NCBI GenBank assembly: GCA_016185275.1 | Contig: JACPNX010000022.1 | Span: 1-64,000, forward strand | DNA length: 64,000 bases | Reading direction: 5' to 3' | DNA from: Actinomycetota bacterium | GTDB lineage: Bacteria; Actinomycetota; Acidimicrobiia; Acidimicrobiales; Iamiaceae | Notes under the pieces: generated by a model | What the model saw: only the letters and a program-made list of their open reading frames with translations | The model's database searches: none | What the model was told of the DNA's origin: nothing | Position numbers and translations under genes: made by a program | Shown here: piece after piece, positions 45,014-54,205 of the stretch | Layout of the letters: each line of letters starts with the position of its first letter | Position numbering within the stretch: position 1 is the stretch's first letter

Positions 45014-45988
45014 CTACGAAGCGAACGCGGTGTCCGGCGTCTGCTCCCGGTCCCCGGCGCGGCCGGCGCGTCGGGCGAGGCGACGATCCGTCCAGGCCGC
45101 CAGCCAGGAGCCGAGCAACCAGGCCACGCCCAGCGTCACGAGTCCGCCCACCGCGTCCAACCAGTAGTGGTTGCCCGTGATGACGATGGCGAAGATGGTG
45201 GCGGCCGGGTAGAGCGCCACGAGTGCCTTGGCCCAACGCCGCCGTACGAGCGGCCACATGACGAGCAGGCTCCAGGCCGACCAACCGGTGTGCATCGACG
45301 GCATGGCCGCGTACTGGTTGGACACCTTGGCCATGGCACCCGAGTCGAACGACCACAGTCCGCCGAACTCGGCCAGCGTGTCGCGGAAGCCGTAGCCGTG
45401 GCAGTCGACGCGCTGCTCGGCCCGGCAGGCGCCGTAGCGGCCCGTGTCGCCGAGAAGCCGCGGCGGCATGAGCGAGTAGGCGGCGAAACCGATGAGCGCC
45501 ACCGCGGTCATGATCGTGAGGGTGTTGCGCCAGGTGGGGTACCGGTCGGGGTCGCGCCGGAACAGCCACGCCAGAGCCGCGGCCGTCACCACGAAGTGCG
45601 CGGTGCCGTAGTAGATGTTCCAGAACCGGATGCCCCCGCGGCCGGGCAGGGCCAGGTACCACCGCTGGAGCGCCGGCTCGAACCACAGCCCGAGGGCCCG
45701 CTCCGCACCGATGATGCTCTTGGCGTGGGAGAAGGCGATGCGAGCCGCCTGCCCGGGCGGTCCGCCGGCCGAGCCGAACGAGTTCCGCACCGCCGAGTAG
45801 GCGAGGTAGAAGACGAGCACGTACAGCACCTCGCGCCACCAACGGAGGTGACGGCCCGCCGCCGTGCGGGCGCGGGACGGGCCGGGACGGCGGCCCCGGC
45901 GCGGTGGCGCGGGCGGCCGGGGGCCGAGCGGCGACTCCGCCGGCGGGCCGGGCGCGACGGAGTCGGCCACGCGACCGGGCTCACTCAC
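45014..45988 (-). CDS. PAP2 superfamily membrane phosphatase
   Basis: A 324-aa protein. GTG 45988 overlaps the stop of the upstream flippase-like gene in a GTGA. A Pro/Arg-rich cytoplasmic leader (1-45) precedes about six membrane helices. PAP2 motifs: MPPRLLGDTGRYG region, AAMPSMHTGWSAW (motif 2, with the His) and TGNHYWLDAVGG (motif 3, with the catalytic His and Asp). The layout matches PAP2/inositol-phosphorylceramide-synthase-like proteins that act on membrane lipid phosphates. Coupling to a flippase-like protein suggests a lipid-linked step. Confidence 0.87.
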   Translation of the reverse strand: MSEPGRVADSVAPGPPAESPLGPRPPAPPRRGRRPGPSRARTAAGRHLRWWREVLYVLVFYLAYSAVRNSFGSAGGPPGQAARIAFSHAKSIIGAERALGLWFEPALQRWYLALPGRGGIRFWNIYYGTAHFVVTAAALAWLFRRDPDRYPTWRNTLTIMTAVALIGFAAYSLMPPRLLGDTGRYGACRAEQRVDCHGYGFRDTLAEFGGLWSFDSGAMAKVSNQYAAMPSMHTGWSAWSLLVMWPLVRRRWAKALVALYPAATIFAIVITGNHYWLDAVGGLVTLGVAWLLGSWLAAWTDRRLARRAGRAGDREQTPDTAFAS

Positions 45989-46992
45989 GCGAGCACCCGG
46001 CGAGTCCGGCCGCCGACGGCGAAGGCCGGTGCGCCGAGCAGGCTGACCACGAGGTTCAGCAGGTACAGCAGCAACCCGAGGGCGATGGCCTGCTCGGTGG
46101 CGACCCCCAGCGGGCGCAGGAAGAGGGCGAAGAGGAACTCGCGCACGCCCACACCCGAGATGCTGATGGGCAGCACCTGCGCGATCAGGACGGCCGGGAG
46201 GAAGGCGCAGAGCGCGGTGGGGCCCGCAGGGCGGATGTCGATGGCTCTGGCCGCCATCACGGCCGCGCCCACCAGCACCAGCTGGTAGGCGAAGCCGGCG
46301 CCGAGCACGCCGAGGATCTGGGACGGCTGCCGCCGCAGCCGGTTGAGTCCCAGTGCGATGGCGGCGAGGAAGCGCCGCCAGCCGGTCTCGTGCATCACGT
46401 CCTCGGAGTGGTGGCGGGCCATGGCCCACAGCACGGCGCCGAGGAGCACGATCGGGGCCGCGGCCACGAACAGCGCCACGCGGGTGGCGTTGCCCAGCCG
46501 GCGCAGGCCCGGGTTCACGGCGAAGCCCACGAACGTGATCACGGGGAGCACGATCCAGCCGGTCAGGCGCTCGAGGACGACCGACGCGAACGACGCGGGC
46601 GTCTCGCCGGAGTCCTTGGCCAGCCGTGAGACCCGCAGGACGTCCCCGCCGATCGTGGTCGGAAGGACGTTGGCCACGAACTGCCCGGCGAGGTAGTGGC
46701 TGAGCAGGCGCGAGTAGCCGACGTGCTGGCCCAGCGCCGCCAGCACGACCTGCCAGCGGACGGCGGACAGCAGCACTCCGGCGAGCGTGAGGGCGGCCGC
46801 TCCCGCGAGCCATCCTGCGGTCGACGCGGTGAAGTCCGGAAGATCGGGTGATGGCGAGCGGGCGAGCTTGTCGACGAGCACGGCCAGCATGGCGACGCTG
46901 ACGGCGATGCGCAGTGCAAGGACCCACCGCTGCTTCGTCGTCGAGGAGCGTTCCACCACCCACCCTTGGTCCGAGCCGGCGCGGCCCGGCAC
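45985..46992 (-). CDS. Flippase-like membrane protein (LPG synthase TM-domain family)
   Basis: 335 aa from GTG 46992, with TAGGCT 7 nt upstream (minus strand, 47000-47005); GTG 46959 is an alternative. About eight membrane helices. Family landmarks: LAGQFVANVLPTTIGGDVLRV, SVVLERLTGWIVLPVITFVG, and VLPISISGVGVREFLFALFL. These mark the lysylphosphatidylglycerol synthetase TM/UPF0104 family, but no aminoacyl-transferase domain follows. It is likely a lipid or polyprenol flippase. It forms an overlapping operon with the PAP2 gene. Confidence 0.87.
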   Translation of the reverse strand: MPGRAGSDQGWVVERSSTTKQRWVLALRIAVSVAMLAVLVDKLARSPSPDLPDFTASTAGWLAGAAALTLAGVLLSAVRWQVVLAALGQHVGYSRLLSHYLAGQFVANVLPTTIGGDVLRVSRLAKDSGETPASFASVVLERLTGWIVLPVITFVGFAVNPGLRRLGNATRVALFVAAAPIVLLGAVLWAMARHHSEDVMHETGWRRFLAAIALGLNRLRRQPSQILGVLGAGFAYQLVLVGAAVMAARAIDIRPAGPTALCAFLPAVLIAQVLPISISGVGVREFLFALFLRPLGVATEQAIALGLLLYLLNLVVSLLGAPAFAVGGRTRRVLA

Positions 46993-47063
46993 CGCCGGGA
47001 GCCTACCGTCGCGGGCCGTGCAGATCGGGCCGTCCGGCCCATGCCCTGCTCACGATCGGTGGG

Positions 47064-47069
47064 TACGTT
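47064..47069 (+). promoter_or_regulatory. Candidate leaderless -10 hexamer for lipoprotein gene
   Basis: TACGTT is followed after 7 nt by ATG 47077. It supports 47077 over ATG 47092 as start. Confidence 0.45.
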
Positions 47070-47076
47070 GCCACTC

Positions 47077-48096
47077 ATGCAGGCGCGATGCATGCGGATC
47101 ACCTTGGCCGCGGTCGTCCTCGGCGCGCTGGCCGGAAGCGGCTGCGCGCAGGGCGTCCGCTCGGTGTCGGCCATCGGAGCGTCCGAACGGAGCCAGTCAC
47201 CTGGCACCGAGGTGGCATCCGGGGGGCGCGGCGGGCGCAGCGGACCCAGCGGTCCGGCCAGCACCGCGCCACCTCCGAGCACGACGCGGTCCACCATCCC
47301 CCTGACCACCTTCCCGCGGATCATCGACGAGCCGAGCCCGACCACGGCGCCTCCCGACGACCTCCCGCCGGCTCCCGGTGAGCCCGAGGCCGTCGCGCTG
47401 CTCCGCAAGGTGGGGCCGCGCCAGCAGTCCCTCACGACGTACTCGTTCACCGTGGCGCAGGAGGTCAGCCTGGGCGGCGCACCTCGAGCCATGCTCAGCA
47501 AGTCGACCGGTGAGACCGACGTGGCGCGGCGGCTGAGCAAGTTGGACATCAGCATCGTCGGCGCCGGCCAGCGGCGGACCATCAGCATGGTTCGCGTGGA
47601 AGGTGGCACCTGGACAACGGGCATCCCGACCTCCGACTCGCGTCCCTGGGTCAGGTGCGAGGTGCCGCCAGTAGTGGTGAGTGACGCCAGCGGGTTCGTC
47701 GGTGTCCTGGCGCTGCCGAACGTCGGCGCTGCGCTGAAAGGCACGGAAGTCCTGCAGGGCGTGCGCACAACCCGGATCACCGGCCGGACGACGCTGGGCC
47801 GTGCGGTCGAGGCCATCCCCGAGACGGTGGCGGGCTACCTGCGCAGGGCCATGCAATCCCTCCCCGACGGCGGTTCATCGCCGTTCAGCTTCCAGGCGTG
47901 GGTGGACGACACGGGTCTGCTGCGGCGGTTGAGGTACTCGTTCTCCATCGCCGGCGCGTCGCTGAGCTCGACCTACGAGGCGTTCGACTTCGGCAAACCG
48001 GTCTCCGTCTCCCCGCCGCCGCCGGACCAGGTGTCCGCCGACCCGTGCCCGGGCGGCGGGGGCGGGCTCGGCCTGCCTCCCGGCATCCCCGGCTGA
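47077..48096 (+). CDS. Lipoprotein of unknown function, LppX/LprG-like outline
   Basis: 339 aa from ATG 47077; ATG 47092 is also possible. MRITLAAVVLGALAGSGC is a signal peptide with a lipobox-like end. A low-complexity Ser/Thr/Pro stretch (about 40-95) leads to a beta-rich domain: LTTYSFTVAQEVSLGGAP, RRTISMVRVEGGTWTTGIP and FQAWVDDTGLLRRLRYSFS. That strand order resembles actinobacterial LppX_LprAFG lipid-carrier lipoproteins, but the match is only by outline. A Gly/Pro-rich tail follows. Confidence 0.7.
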   Translation: MQARCMRITLAAVVLGALAGSGCAQGVRSVSAIGASERSQSPGTEVASGGRGGRSGPSGPASTAPPPSTTRSTIPLTTFPRIIDEPSPTTAPPDDLPPAPGEPEAVALLRKVGPRQQSLTTYSFTVAQEVSLGGAPRAMLSKSTGETDVARRLSKLDISIVGAGQRRTISMVRVEGGTWTTGIPTSDSRPWVRCEVPPVVVSDASGFVGVLALPNVGAALKGTEVLQGVRTTRITGRTTLGRAVEAIPETVAGYLRRAMQSLPDGGSSPFSFQAWVDDTGLLRRLRYSFSIAGASLSSTYEAFDFGKPVSVSPPPPDQVSADPCPGGGGGLGLPPGIPG

Positions 48097-48138
48097 GGGC
48101 ACGAGCACAGGGCCTCGTACCGCACTAGAAACCGCGCC

Positions 48139-48978
48139 GTGGACGAGCGCACGATACGGGTCGGGGATCTCGAGTTGGTCGTGGCCGAGGCCGGGGTGGG
48201 CGGTGCGCCGCTCATGCTCCTCCACGGGTTCACCGGCGGGAAGGACGACTTCGGAGACTTCCTCGACCGCTTCGGGGACAGCGGCTGGCACGCCGTCGCC
48301 CCGGACCAGCGTGGTCACGGCGCCAGCACCAAGCCGGCGGACGAGGCCGCGTACTCGCTCGAGCTCTTCGCCGGCGATGCGCTCGCCCTCGCCGACGAGC
48401 TGGGGTGGCCCCGCTTCGCGCTGCTCGGCCATTCGATGGGGGGCATGGTCGCCCAGCAGATCGCACTCCAGGCGGCCGAGCGGCTCGACGCGCTGATCCT
48501 CATGGACACGGCTCATCGCTCCGTCGAGCTCCCCGCCGACATGGTGGAGGCCGCGGTCGGCATCGTGCGGACGTCGGGCGTCGCCCGCCTCCTCGCCATC
48601 ATGAAGGAGCGGGGCAGTGCGCTGACCACCCCCGCCGACATCCGGGTCCGGGCCGAGCGGCCCGGCTACGTGGAGCTCGGAGAGCGCAAGCTGCTCGCCT
48701 CGTCGCCGGCCATGTACGCCTCGATGGCGACGGTGCTGGTGGCCCAGCAGGACCGTCTCAGCGGACTGCGCGACGTCGACGTGCCCAGCCTCGTGGTCGT
48801 CGGCGAGCAGGACGCCCCGTTCCTGGCGGACAGCGAGCGGATGGCAGAGGCACTGCCGGACGGCCGCCTGGTGGTCATCGCCGACGCCGGCCACAGCCCG
48901 CAGTTCGAGGCGCCGGAGGCATGGTGGTCCGCCGTGTCGGGCTTCCTCGACGGCGTGCGGGGCGCGGCCGCGGCCTGA
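48139..48978 (+). CDS. Alpha/beta hydrolase
   Basis: A 279-aa protein from GTG 48139. The oxyanion strand reads LMLLHGFTGGKDDF; the strand-4 arginine-containing PDQRGHGAS follows; the nucleophile elbow is LGHSMGGM (GHSMG). The acid is expected in LVVVGEQDAPF and the base is in IADAGHSPQFE. Together these are the complete catalytic triad of the alpha/beta-hydrolase fold (esterase, C-C hydrolase or haloperoxidase-like). It is cytoplasmic. The substrate is unknown. Confidence 0.87.
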   Translation: MDERTIRVGDLELVVAEAGVGGAPLMLLHGFTGGKDDFGDFLDRFGDSGWHAVAPDQRGHGASTKPADEAAYSLELFAGDALALADELGWPRFALLGHSMGGMVAQQIALQAAERLDALILMDTAHRSVELPADMVEAAVGIVRTSGVARLLAIMKERGSALTTPADIRVRAERPGYVELGERKLLASSPAMYASMATVLVAQQDRLSGLRDVDVPSLVVVGEQDAPFLADSERMAEALPDGRLVVIADAGHSPQFEAPEAWWSAVSGFLDGVRGAAAA

Positions 48979-49089
48979 GCCGGCATCGAGGGGCAGCGAG
49001 TGGGCAGCGAGGCGCAGTGGCGGTCCGCGTGCCCGGAGTTCTGCGTGCCGGAGTTCGGCGCGGCCGTCGCTGTCGACGCGGCCGGAAGC

Positions 49090-49467
49090 TCAGCGGGCCT
49101 TGTCGAGGAAGCGCTCCCGGTCGACCACGACCCTCGTCACGCGCCCTGCCGCCACGAGGCTGCAGGCGTCATGCACGCGCACGGTGAACGTGACCCGGCG
49201 GCCCTCGACCTCGTCGACGACCGCGTCGGCTACGACCCGACCGCCCACGGACGTCGGCGCGAGGTGGTCGAGCTGCACGCGCATCCCGACCGACGTGTAC
49301 CCGTCGCCCAGGTGGCCGGCCAGTGCCGCCACCGCCGCCTGTTCGCAGAGGGCGACCACCCGCGGCGTGCCGAGGACCGGCACGTCGCCCGAGCCGAACG
49401 CGACGGCGGTGTCCGCGTCGCCGACGTCCAGCTCGACCCGCGCCGTCAGCCCCGGCTCGACGTGCAT
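49090..49467 (-). CDS. FlK-like acyl-CoA thioesterase
   Basis: A 125-aa protein. ATG 49467 has TAGTGT (minus strand, 49476-49481) 8 nt upstream. A hotdog fold is indicated by GSGDVPVLGTPRVVALCEQAAV, where a Thr-Pro and Glu align with the FlK fluoroacetyl-CoA thioesterase active region, then GYTSVGMRVQLDHLAP and RRVTFTVRVHDACSLVAAG. Fluoroacetyl-CoA itself is unlikely as substrate. It is divergent from tldD. Confidence 0.8.
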   Translation of the reverse strand: MHVEPGLTARVELDVGDADTAVAFGSGDVPVLGTPRVVALCEQAAVAALAGHLGDGYTSVGMRVQLDHLAPTSVGGRVVADAVVDEVEGRRVTFTVRVHDACSLVAAGRVTRVVVDRERFLDKAR

Positions 49468-49586
49468 GGCCGGCCACACTACGAGTGCCCCCGGCGATGC
49501 TCCCAACCGGGCGCCGGGCCGCGAGGCGAGAACCCGCCCGCCGGTCGGTACGCTCCGCACCTCCTGCACCCGATTCGGAGGCCCGC

Positions 49587-50978
49587 ATGATCGACGAGGA
49601 CGTGATCGGCCGCGTGCTCGGCACCGCGTTGCGTACCGGCGCCGACTTCGCCGAGGTCTTCGCCGAGGACAAGCGCACCTCGTCGGCCGTGCTCGACGAC
49701 GGTCGCATCGAGGAGCTGTCGTCCGGCCGCGATCGAGGCGCCGGCATCCGCGTGGTCGCCGGCGAGACGACCGGCTACGCCCACACCGCCGACCTGTCCG
49801 AGGCGGGGTTGCGCTCGGCGGCCGAGGCGGCTGCGGCCGCAGCTCGCGGCGGTGGCGGCGGAACCCGGACGGTCGAGCTCACTCGCCGGCCCACGACGAA
49901 CCCGAACGTCGTGGCCATCGACCCGGCCACGGTCCCCAAGGCCCGCAAGGTCGACCTGCTGCGCCGGGCCGACGAGGCGGCCCGGGCCCGCGCCGGTTCG
50001 ATCAGGCAGGTGTCGGCTCGCTACGGCGACAGCCGCCGCCGGATCCTGGTCGCCAACTCCGACGGTCTGGTCGCCGCCGACGACCAGACGCGCACGATGT
50101 TCAGCGTGGCCGTCGTGGCCGCCGGTGACACGGGCATGCAGACCGGCCGCCAGAGCGTCGGCCGCACGATCGGCTTCGAGATGTTCGATGCGAACGACGT
50201 CGAGGCCGTCGCCCGGAGCGCGGCCGACCGCGCCGTGACGAAGCTGCGCGCCCGCCCCGCGCCCTCCGGCGAGATGCCCGTCGTCATCGGTCCGGGCGGC
50301 GGCGGTGTGCTCTTCCACGAGGCGTGCGGGCACGGCCTCGAAGCCGACCTCGTGGCCAAGAGCGCCTCGGTGTACAAGGGGCGGCAGGGCGAGCGGGTGG
50401 CGTCGCCCCTCGTGACGCTCGTGGACGACGGCACGATCGCCGAGGAGTGGGGTGCGTTCGGCATCGACGACGAGGGCACGCCCGCGCAGCGCAACGTCCT
50501 GATCCGTGACGGCGTGCTCGCCGACTACATGTGGGACTTCCTGCGGGCCCGCAAGGAGGGCCGGGCCCGGTCGGGCAACGGCCGGCGCCAGTCGTACCAG
50601 CACCTCCCGATGGTGCGGATGACCAACACCGTGATCCTCCCCGGCGACGACCGGCCCGAGGACATCATCGCCGGCACCGAGTCGGGCATCTACGTGGCCC
50701 AGCTCGGCGGCGGTTCGGTCAACACGGCCACGGGCGACTTCGTGTTCGGCATGTGGGAGGCGTACCTGATCGAGAACGGCGAGATCACCGACCCGATCCG
50801 TGAGAGCAACCTCGTGGGCAACGGTCCCAAGGTGCTGCTCGACGTCGACGCGGTGGGGGACGACTTCGCCATGGGCTCGCCGGGCACGTGCGGCAAGGAC
50901 GGCCAGGGCGTGCCCGTCGGCGACGGCGTGCCGACGCTGCGGGTGCGGTCGATGACCGTCGGCGGCACGGCCGCCTGA
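49587..50978 (+). CDS. tldD: TldD metalloprotease subunit
   Basis: A 463-aa protein. ATG 49587 has GGAG 6 nt upstream. The zinc site is HEACGHGLEAD (HExxxH, H244, E245, H249), and the C-terminal Cys-containing region reads GSPGTCGKDGQGVPVGDG, both TldD hallmarks. TldD forms a heterodimer with TldE (PmbA), a zinc peptidase that unfolds and cuts peptides such as ribosomally made peptide antibiotics or antitoxins. It is the first gene of a tightly coupled trio with tldE and uppP. Confidence 0.94.
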   Translation: MIDEDVIGRVLGTALRTGADFAEVFAEDKRTSSAVLDDGRIEELSSGRDRGAGIRVVAGETTGYAHTADLSEAGLRSAAEAAAAAARGGGGGTRTVELTRRPTTNPNVVAIDPATVPKARKVDLLRRADEAARARAGSIRQVSARYGDSRRRILVANSDGLVAADDQTRTMFSVAVVAAGDTGMQTGRQSVGRTIGFEMFDANDVEAVARSAADRAVTKLRARPAPSGEMPVVIGPGGGGVLFHEACGHGLEADLVAKSASVYKGRQGERVASPLVTLVDDGTIAEEWGAFGIDDEGTPAQRNVLIRDGVLADYMWDFLRARKEGRARSGNGRRQSYQHLPMVRMTNTVILPGDDRPEDIIAGTESGIYVAQLGGGSVNTATGDFVFGMWEAYLIENGEITDPIRESNLVGNGPKVLLDVDAVGDDFAMGSPGTCGKDGQGVPVGDGVPTLRVRSMTVGGTAA

Positions 50979-52330
50979 TGGCCGCCGGAGGAGATCTCAC
51001 CGACCTCGCCGACCGCATCATCGCCCGGGCCAAGGACGGCGAGCAGGTCGAGGTGGTGGTGGGCCGATCCCGCCACACCGAGGTCCGCGCCTACGAGGGC
51101 GAGGTGGAGTCGCTCACCGCCGCGGAGAACCAGGGCGCGGGAGTGCGTGTCGTGTCCGGGGACCGGCAGGGATTCGCCTACGCCGGCAGCCTCGACGACG
51201 ACGTCCTCGGCGAGCTGCTCGACGAGGCCCGCGACAACGCGGAGTTCGCGACCCCCGACGAGTGGGTCGGGCTGGCCGAACCCGACGGCGTGCCGGTCCC
51301 CGACCTCGACCTGTACCGGCCGTCGCTGCTCGACGTGCCGACCGGGCGCAAGGTGGACCTGGCGCTGGAGCTCGAGCGGGCCGTGCGGGGCCGGGACCGC
51401 CGGATCACCGGTGTCGAGTCGGCCGAGTTCGTCGACGGCTCGGGCGAGCGCTGCGTGGTGACCACGACCGGCATCCGCTCGGAGAGCCGCTCCACCTCCT
51501 GCTACCTCAGCGCCTCGTGCCTGGCCACCGCCGGCGACGAGACCCAGACCGGGTTCGGCTTCTCGGTCGGCCGGGAGCTCGACGACCTCGACCTCGACGA
51601 AGCGGCCGCCGACGCCGCCCACCGCGCCACCCGGCTGCTCGGATCGGTGAAGCCCGCGTCCGGTCGGGTCACCGTGGTCCTCGACCCGTTCGTCACCGCG
51701 CAGCTCCTCGGCGTCATCGGCGGGACGCTGTCGGGCTCCGCGGTGGTGAAGGGCCGTTCGCCGTTCGCCGAGCGTCTCGGCGAAGACGTGGCCTCCGCTC
51801 TCGTCACGCTGGTCGACGATCCCACCAACCCTTCCGCCTACACCGCCGCGCGGGCGGACGGCGAGGGGTTGGCCAGCCGGCGCAACCCGCTGATCGAGCG
51901 GGGCGTCCTGCGCCAGTTCGTGCACGACTCGTCCACCGCGCGCCGGTCGGGCACCCGCTCCACCGGCAACGCGGTGCGGGGCGGCTTCGCGTCGACGCCG
52001 TCCGCGGGGTGCCGTGCCCTGTCGCTCGAGCCCGGCGTCGACGACCAGCCGGCGCTCCTGCGAGCCGTGGGTGAGGGCGTGCTGGTGTCGTCCGTGATCG
52101 GGCTGCACTCCGGCGTCAACCCGGTCAGCGGCGACTTCTCCACCGGAGCCGAGGGGCTGCGCATCCAACGCGGCGAGCTCGGCCAACCCCTACGGGAGTT
52201 CACCGTCGCCTCCACCCTGCAACGCATGCTCCACGACGTCGAGGCGGTGGGATCGGACGTCGAGTGGCTGCCCATGAGCGCGGCCGGCGTCAGCCTCGTG
52301 ATCCGCGACGTGACCGTGTCGGGTTCGTGA
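50978..52330 (+). CDS. pmbA: TldE/PmbA metalloprotease subunit
   Basis: A 450-aa protein. ATG 50978 overlaps the tldD stop by 1 nt (TGATG). It shares the TldD fold but lacks the HExxxH motif, as expected for the TldE subunit. Recognisable regions: RAYEGEVESLTAAENQGAGV, GRVTVVLDPFVTAQLLG, and GLHSGVNPVSGDFSTGAEG near the C-terminus. It would complex with the preceding TldD. Its stop overlaps the start of uppP in the same way. Confidence 0.93.
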   Translation: MAAGGDLTDLADRIIARAKDGEQVEVVVGRSRHTEVRAYEGEVESLTAAENQGAGVRVVSGDRQGFAYAGSLDDDVLGELLDEARDNAEFATPDEWVGLAEPDGVPVPDLDLYRPSLLDVPTGRKVDLALELERAVRGRDRRITGVESAEFVDGSGERCVVTTTGIRSESRSTSCYLSASCLATAGDETQTGFGFSVGRELDDLDLDEAAADAAHRATRLLGSVKPASGRVTVVLDPFVTAQLLGVIGGTLSGSAVVKGRSPFAERLGEDVASALVTLVDDPTNPSAYTAARADGEGLASRRNPLIERGVLRQFVHDSSTARRSGTRSTGNAVRGGFASTPSAGCRALSLEPGVDDQPALLRAVGEGVLVSSVIGLHSGVNPVSGDFSTGAEGLRIQRGELGQPLREFTVASTLQRMLHDVEAVGSDVEWLPMSAAGVSLVIRDVTVSGS

Positions 52331-53250
52331 TGGACCTCGTGCGCGCAGTCGTCCTCGGCGTCGTGCAGGGCCTCACGGAGTTCCTCCCGATCTCCAGCAC
52401 CGCGCACCTCCGGATCGTCCCCGCGCTGCTCGGTTGGGACGATCCCGGCGCGGCCTTCACCGCAGTGGTGCAGCTCGGCACCATGGCCGCGGTGGTGCTG
52501 TTCTTCTGGCGCGACCTGTGGCGCATCGTGGTGGCGTGGCTCCGCTCGCTCCGCACCCCCGAGCTGCGCCGGGACGCCGATGCCCGCATGGGGTGGTACC
52601 TGATCGTGGCCACGATCCCGATCGCCGTGTTCGGCTTCGTGTTCCGGGACCAGATCAAGACCGGGGCGCGCGACCTGCGGATCATCGGCACGACGTTGAT
52701 CCTCGGCGGCGTGTTCCTCCTCGCCGCCGAGCGGGCGGGCCGACGCCGCAAGGACCTGGATCGCCTCGACGCCCGCGATGGCGTCGGCATCGGCCTGGCG
52801 CAGTCCCTCGCGCTCGTCCCCGGTGTGTCGCGCTCGGGTTCGACGATCGGCGCCGGCCTCTTCTTCGGCTACACGCGCGAGGCGGCCGCCCGGTTCTCGT
52901 TCCTGCTCTCCATCCCGGCCGTCGTGCTGTCGGGGCTCTTCGAGCTGAAGGACATCGGGGGCGGCGGCAGCTACGGCGCCGTGCCCACCGCAGCGGGCAC
53001 GCTGCTCGCCTTCGTCGTCGGCTATGCCTCCATCGCCTGGCTGCTGCGGTTCCTCGTGCGCCACTCGACGGCCGTGTTCGTCGGCTACCGCATCGCGGTC
53101 GGGCTGCTGGTGCTCGGTCTCGTGGCTGGCGGTGCCCTCGACGCCAAGCCGGGCAAGGCGGACCGCAGCGCCGCCGGCGCCTCAGCCCGGACCGCGCAGC
53201 AGGACGGCGAGCGGGCCGCGACCCAGGGCCGCGGCCACTCCGGCCGCTGA
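52330..53250 (+). CDS. uppP: Undecaprenyl-diphosphatase
   Basis: A 306-aa protein. ATG 52330 overlaps the tldE stop by 1 nt. Two conserved motifs are complete: QGLTEFLPISSTAH (active-site Glu, Ser) and LVPGVSRSGSTIGAG (active-site Arg). About eight membrane helices. The enzyme dephosphorylates undecaprenyl diphosphate on the outer face, recycling the cell-wall lipid carrier, and gives bacitracin resistance. A 30-residue hydrophilic tail overlaps the convergent SAF gene by 69 bp. Confidence 0.94.
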   Translation: MDLVRAVVLGVVQGLTEFLPISSTAHLRIVPALLGWDDPGAAFTAVVQLGTMAAVVLFFWRDLWRIVVAWLRSLRTPELRRDADARMGWYLIVATIPIAVFGFVFRDQIKTGARDLRIIGTTLILGGVFLLAAERAGRRRKDLDRLDARDGVGIGLAQSLALVPGVSRSGSTIGAGLFFGYTREAAARFSFLLSIPAVVLSGLFELKDIGGGGSYGAVPTAAGTLLAFVVGYASIAWLLRFLVRHSTAVFVGYRIAVGLLVLGLVAGGALDAKPGKADRSAAGASARTAQQDGERAATQGRGHSGR

Positions 53251-53874
53251 GTCGGCCGGCACCGCCACGAGGAGCCGCTCCGCTCGGGCCTCGATGACGA
53301 CCGCGGCGGCGACGAGGATGCCCTCCGTGTCGGTCGCGGCGAGGTCGACGCGGTCACCGGGCCGGGCCGGCAGCCCCGGAACGGCCAGGGGCACGACCAG
53401 CGCCCGCCACCCCGCGGGCACCAGGCCGGCCGGGCCCGCCGCCGCCGTCCGGCTCACCCGGGCGGCGACCACGACCTCGCCGGCCACGATGTCGCGCGCG
53501 GCCACCTGCCCGTCCGGTGGCGCCGCACCCAGGGCCCCGGCCGGGATCATCGCCGCCGGCCAGCGGCGTACGGCCACCCGGCCAGCGAGCGGTGACCCGG
53601 CGGGGATGGCCGCGCTCGCCACCAGGACCTCGCGTGGGACGCCCCAGCGCCGCTGCGCCCGCGCGGCCGACGTCAGCGCGGCGTTCACCGACGACCACGT
53701 GACGACGGTGGCGACACCGACCGAGGCCCACCACAGCACCGCCCGGCGCCGGCGTCGGGTCCGCCAGACCGGAGCCAGGCGCTTGGGACGCCGGACGGCG
53801 TGGGCGTCGGCCGCTCGTGGTGCGGCCGTGCGGCTGGCCGGCGTGGTGGTGGCGGTCGTGGCGGTGGGCGCCAT
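53182..53874 (-). CDS. SAF domain protein (CpaB-like)
   Basis: 230 aa from ATG 53874. A basic, Ala/Thr-rich cytoplasmic start precedes a membrane helix RAVLWWASVGVATVVTW (about 47-65). Then VPREVLVASAAIPAGSPLAG, VAARDIVAGEVV and WRALVVPLAVPGLPARPGD match the SAF fold of flagellar/pilus assembly protein CpaB. No tad/flp gene is near, so a pilus role is unproven. The last 69 bp overlap the end of uppP on the other strand. Confidence 0.75.
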   Translation of the reverse strand: MAPTATTATTTPASRTAAPRAADAHAVRRPKRLAPVWRTRRRRRAVLWWASVGVATVVTWSSVNAALTSAARAQRRWGVPREVLVASAAIPAGSPLAGRVAVRRWPAAMIPAGALGAAPPDGQVAARDIVAGEVVVAARVSRTAAAGPAGLVPAGWRALVVPLAVPGLPARPGDRVDLAATDTEGILVAAAVVIEARAERLLVAVPADSAAGVAAALGRGPLAVLLRGPG

Positions 53875-54205
53875 CGCGGCCTCCCGTTCGTCTCGGTGAC
53901 GGGGGCCGGCGAACCGGCGAGCCGAGGGCGTCGCCCGCGGTGCGCCCCAGCATGGCGGTGCAGCCGCGCCGCGGGCAAGGGCCAAAGGGAGTTGCGCCGG
54001 TCCATTCCGGAGCGGAGTCGGTGTCCGCGGCCCGAGGAACCGGACGTGACGCGGCGCCAGTTGCCGCGACGGCGCCGGTTGCCGCAACGGCGGCTCACTG
54101 GGCATGGAGCGGTGCCAGTTGCCGCGACGGCCCGCTCTACGAGGCTCGGCCGGCGCAGGCGGTGGTCCGGCCAGCGGCGGCGCTCCACCCGCGACCGGGG
54201 CCCGC
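53875..54205. other. 331-bp gap with 17-bp repeats, no gene seen
   Basis: No ORF in this interval has convincing coding character. It contains three copies of a GCGCCAGTTGCCGCGAC-type motif at 54054, 54072 and 54112 (the second with two changes). The spacing is 18 then 40 bp, which suggests either degenerate repeat DNA or clustered binding sites upstream of the SAF gene. No hairpin terminator or RNA gene was recognised. Confidence 0.5.
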
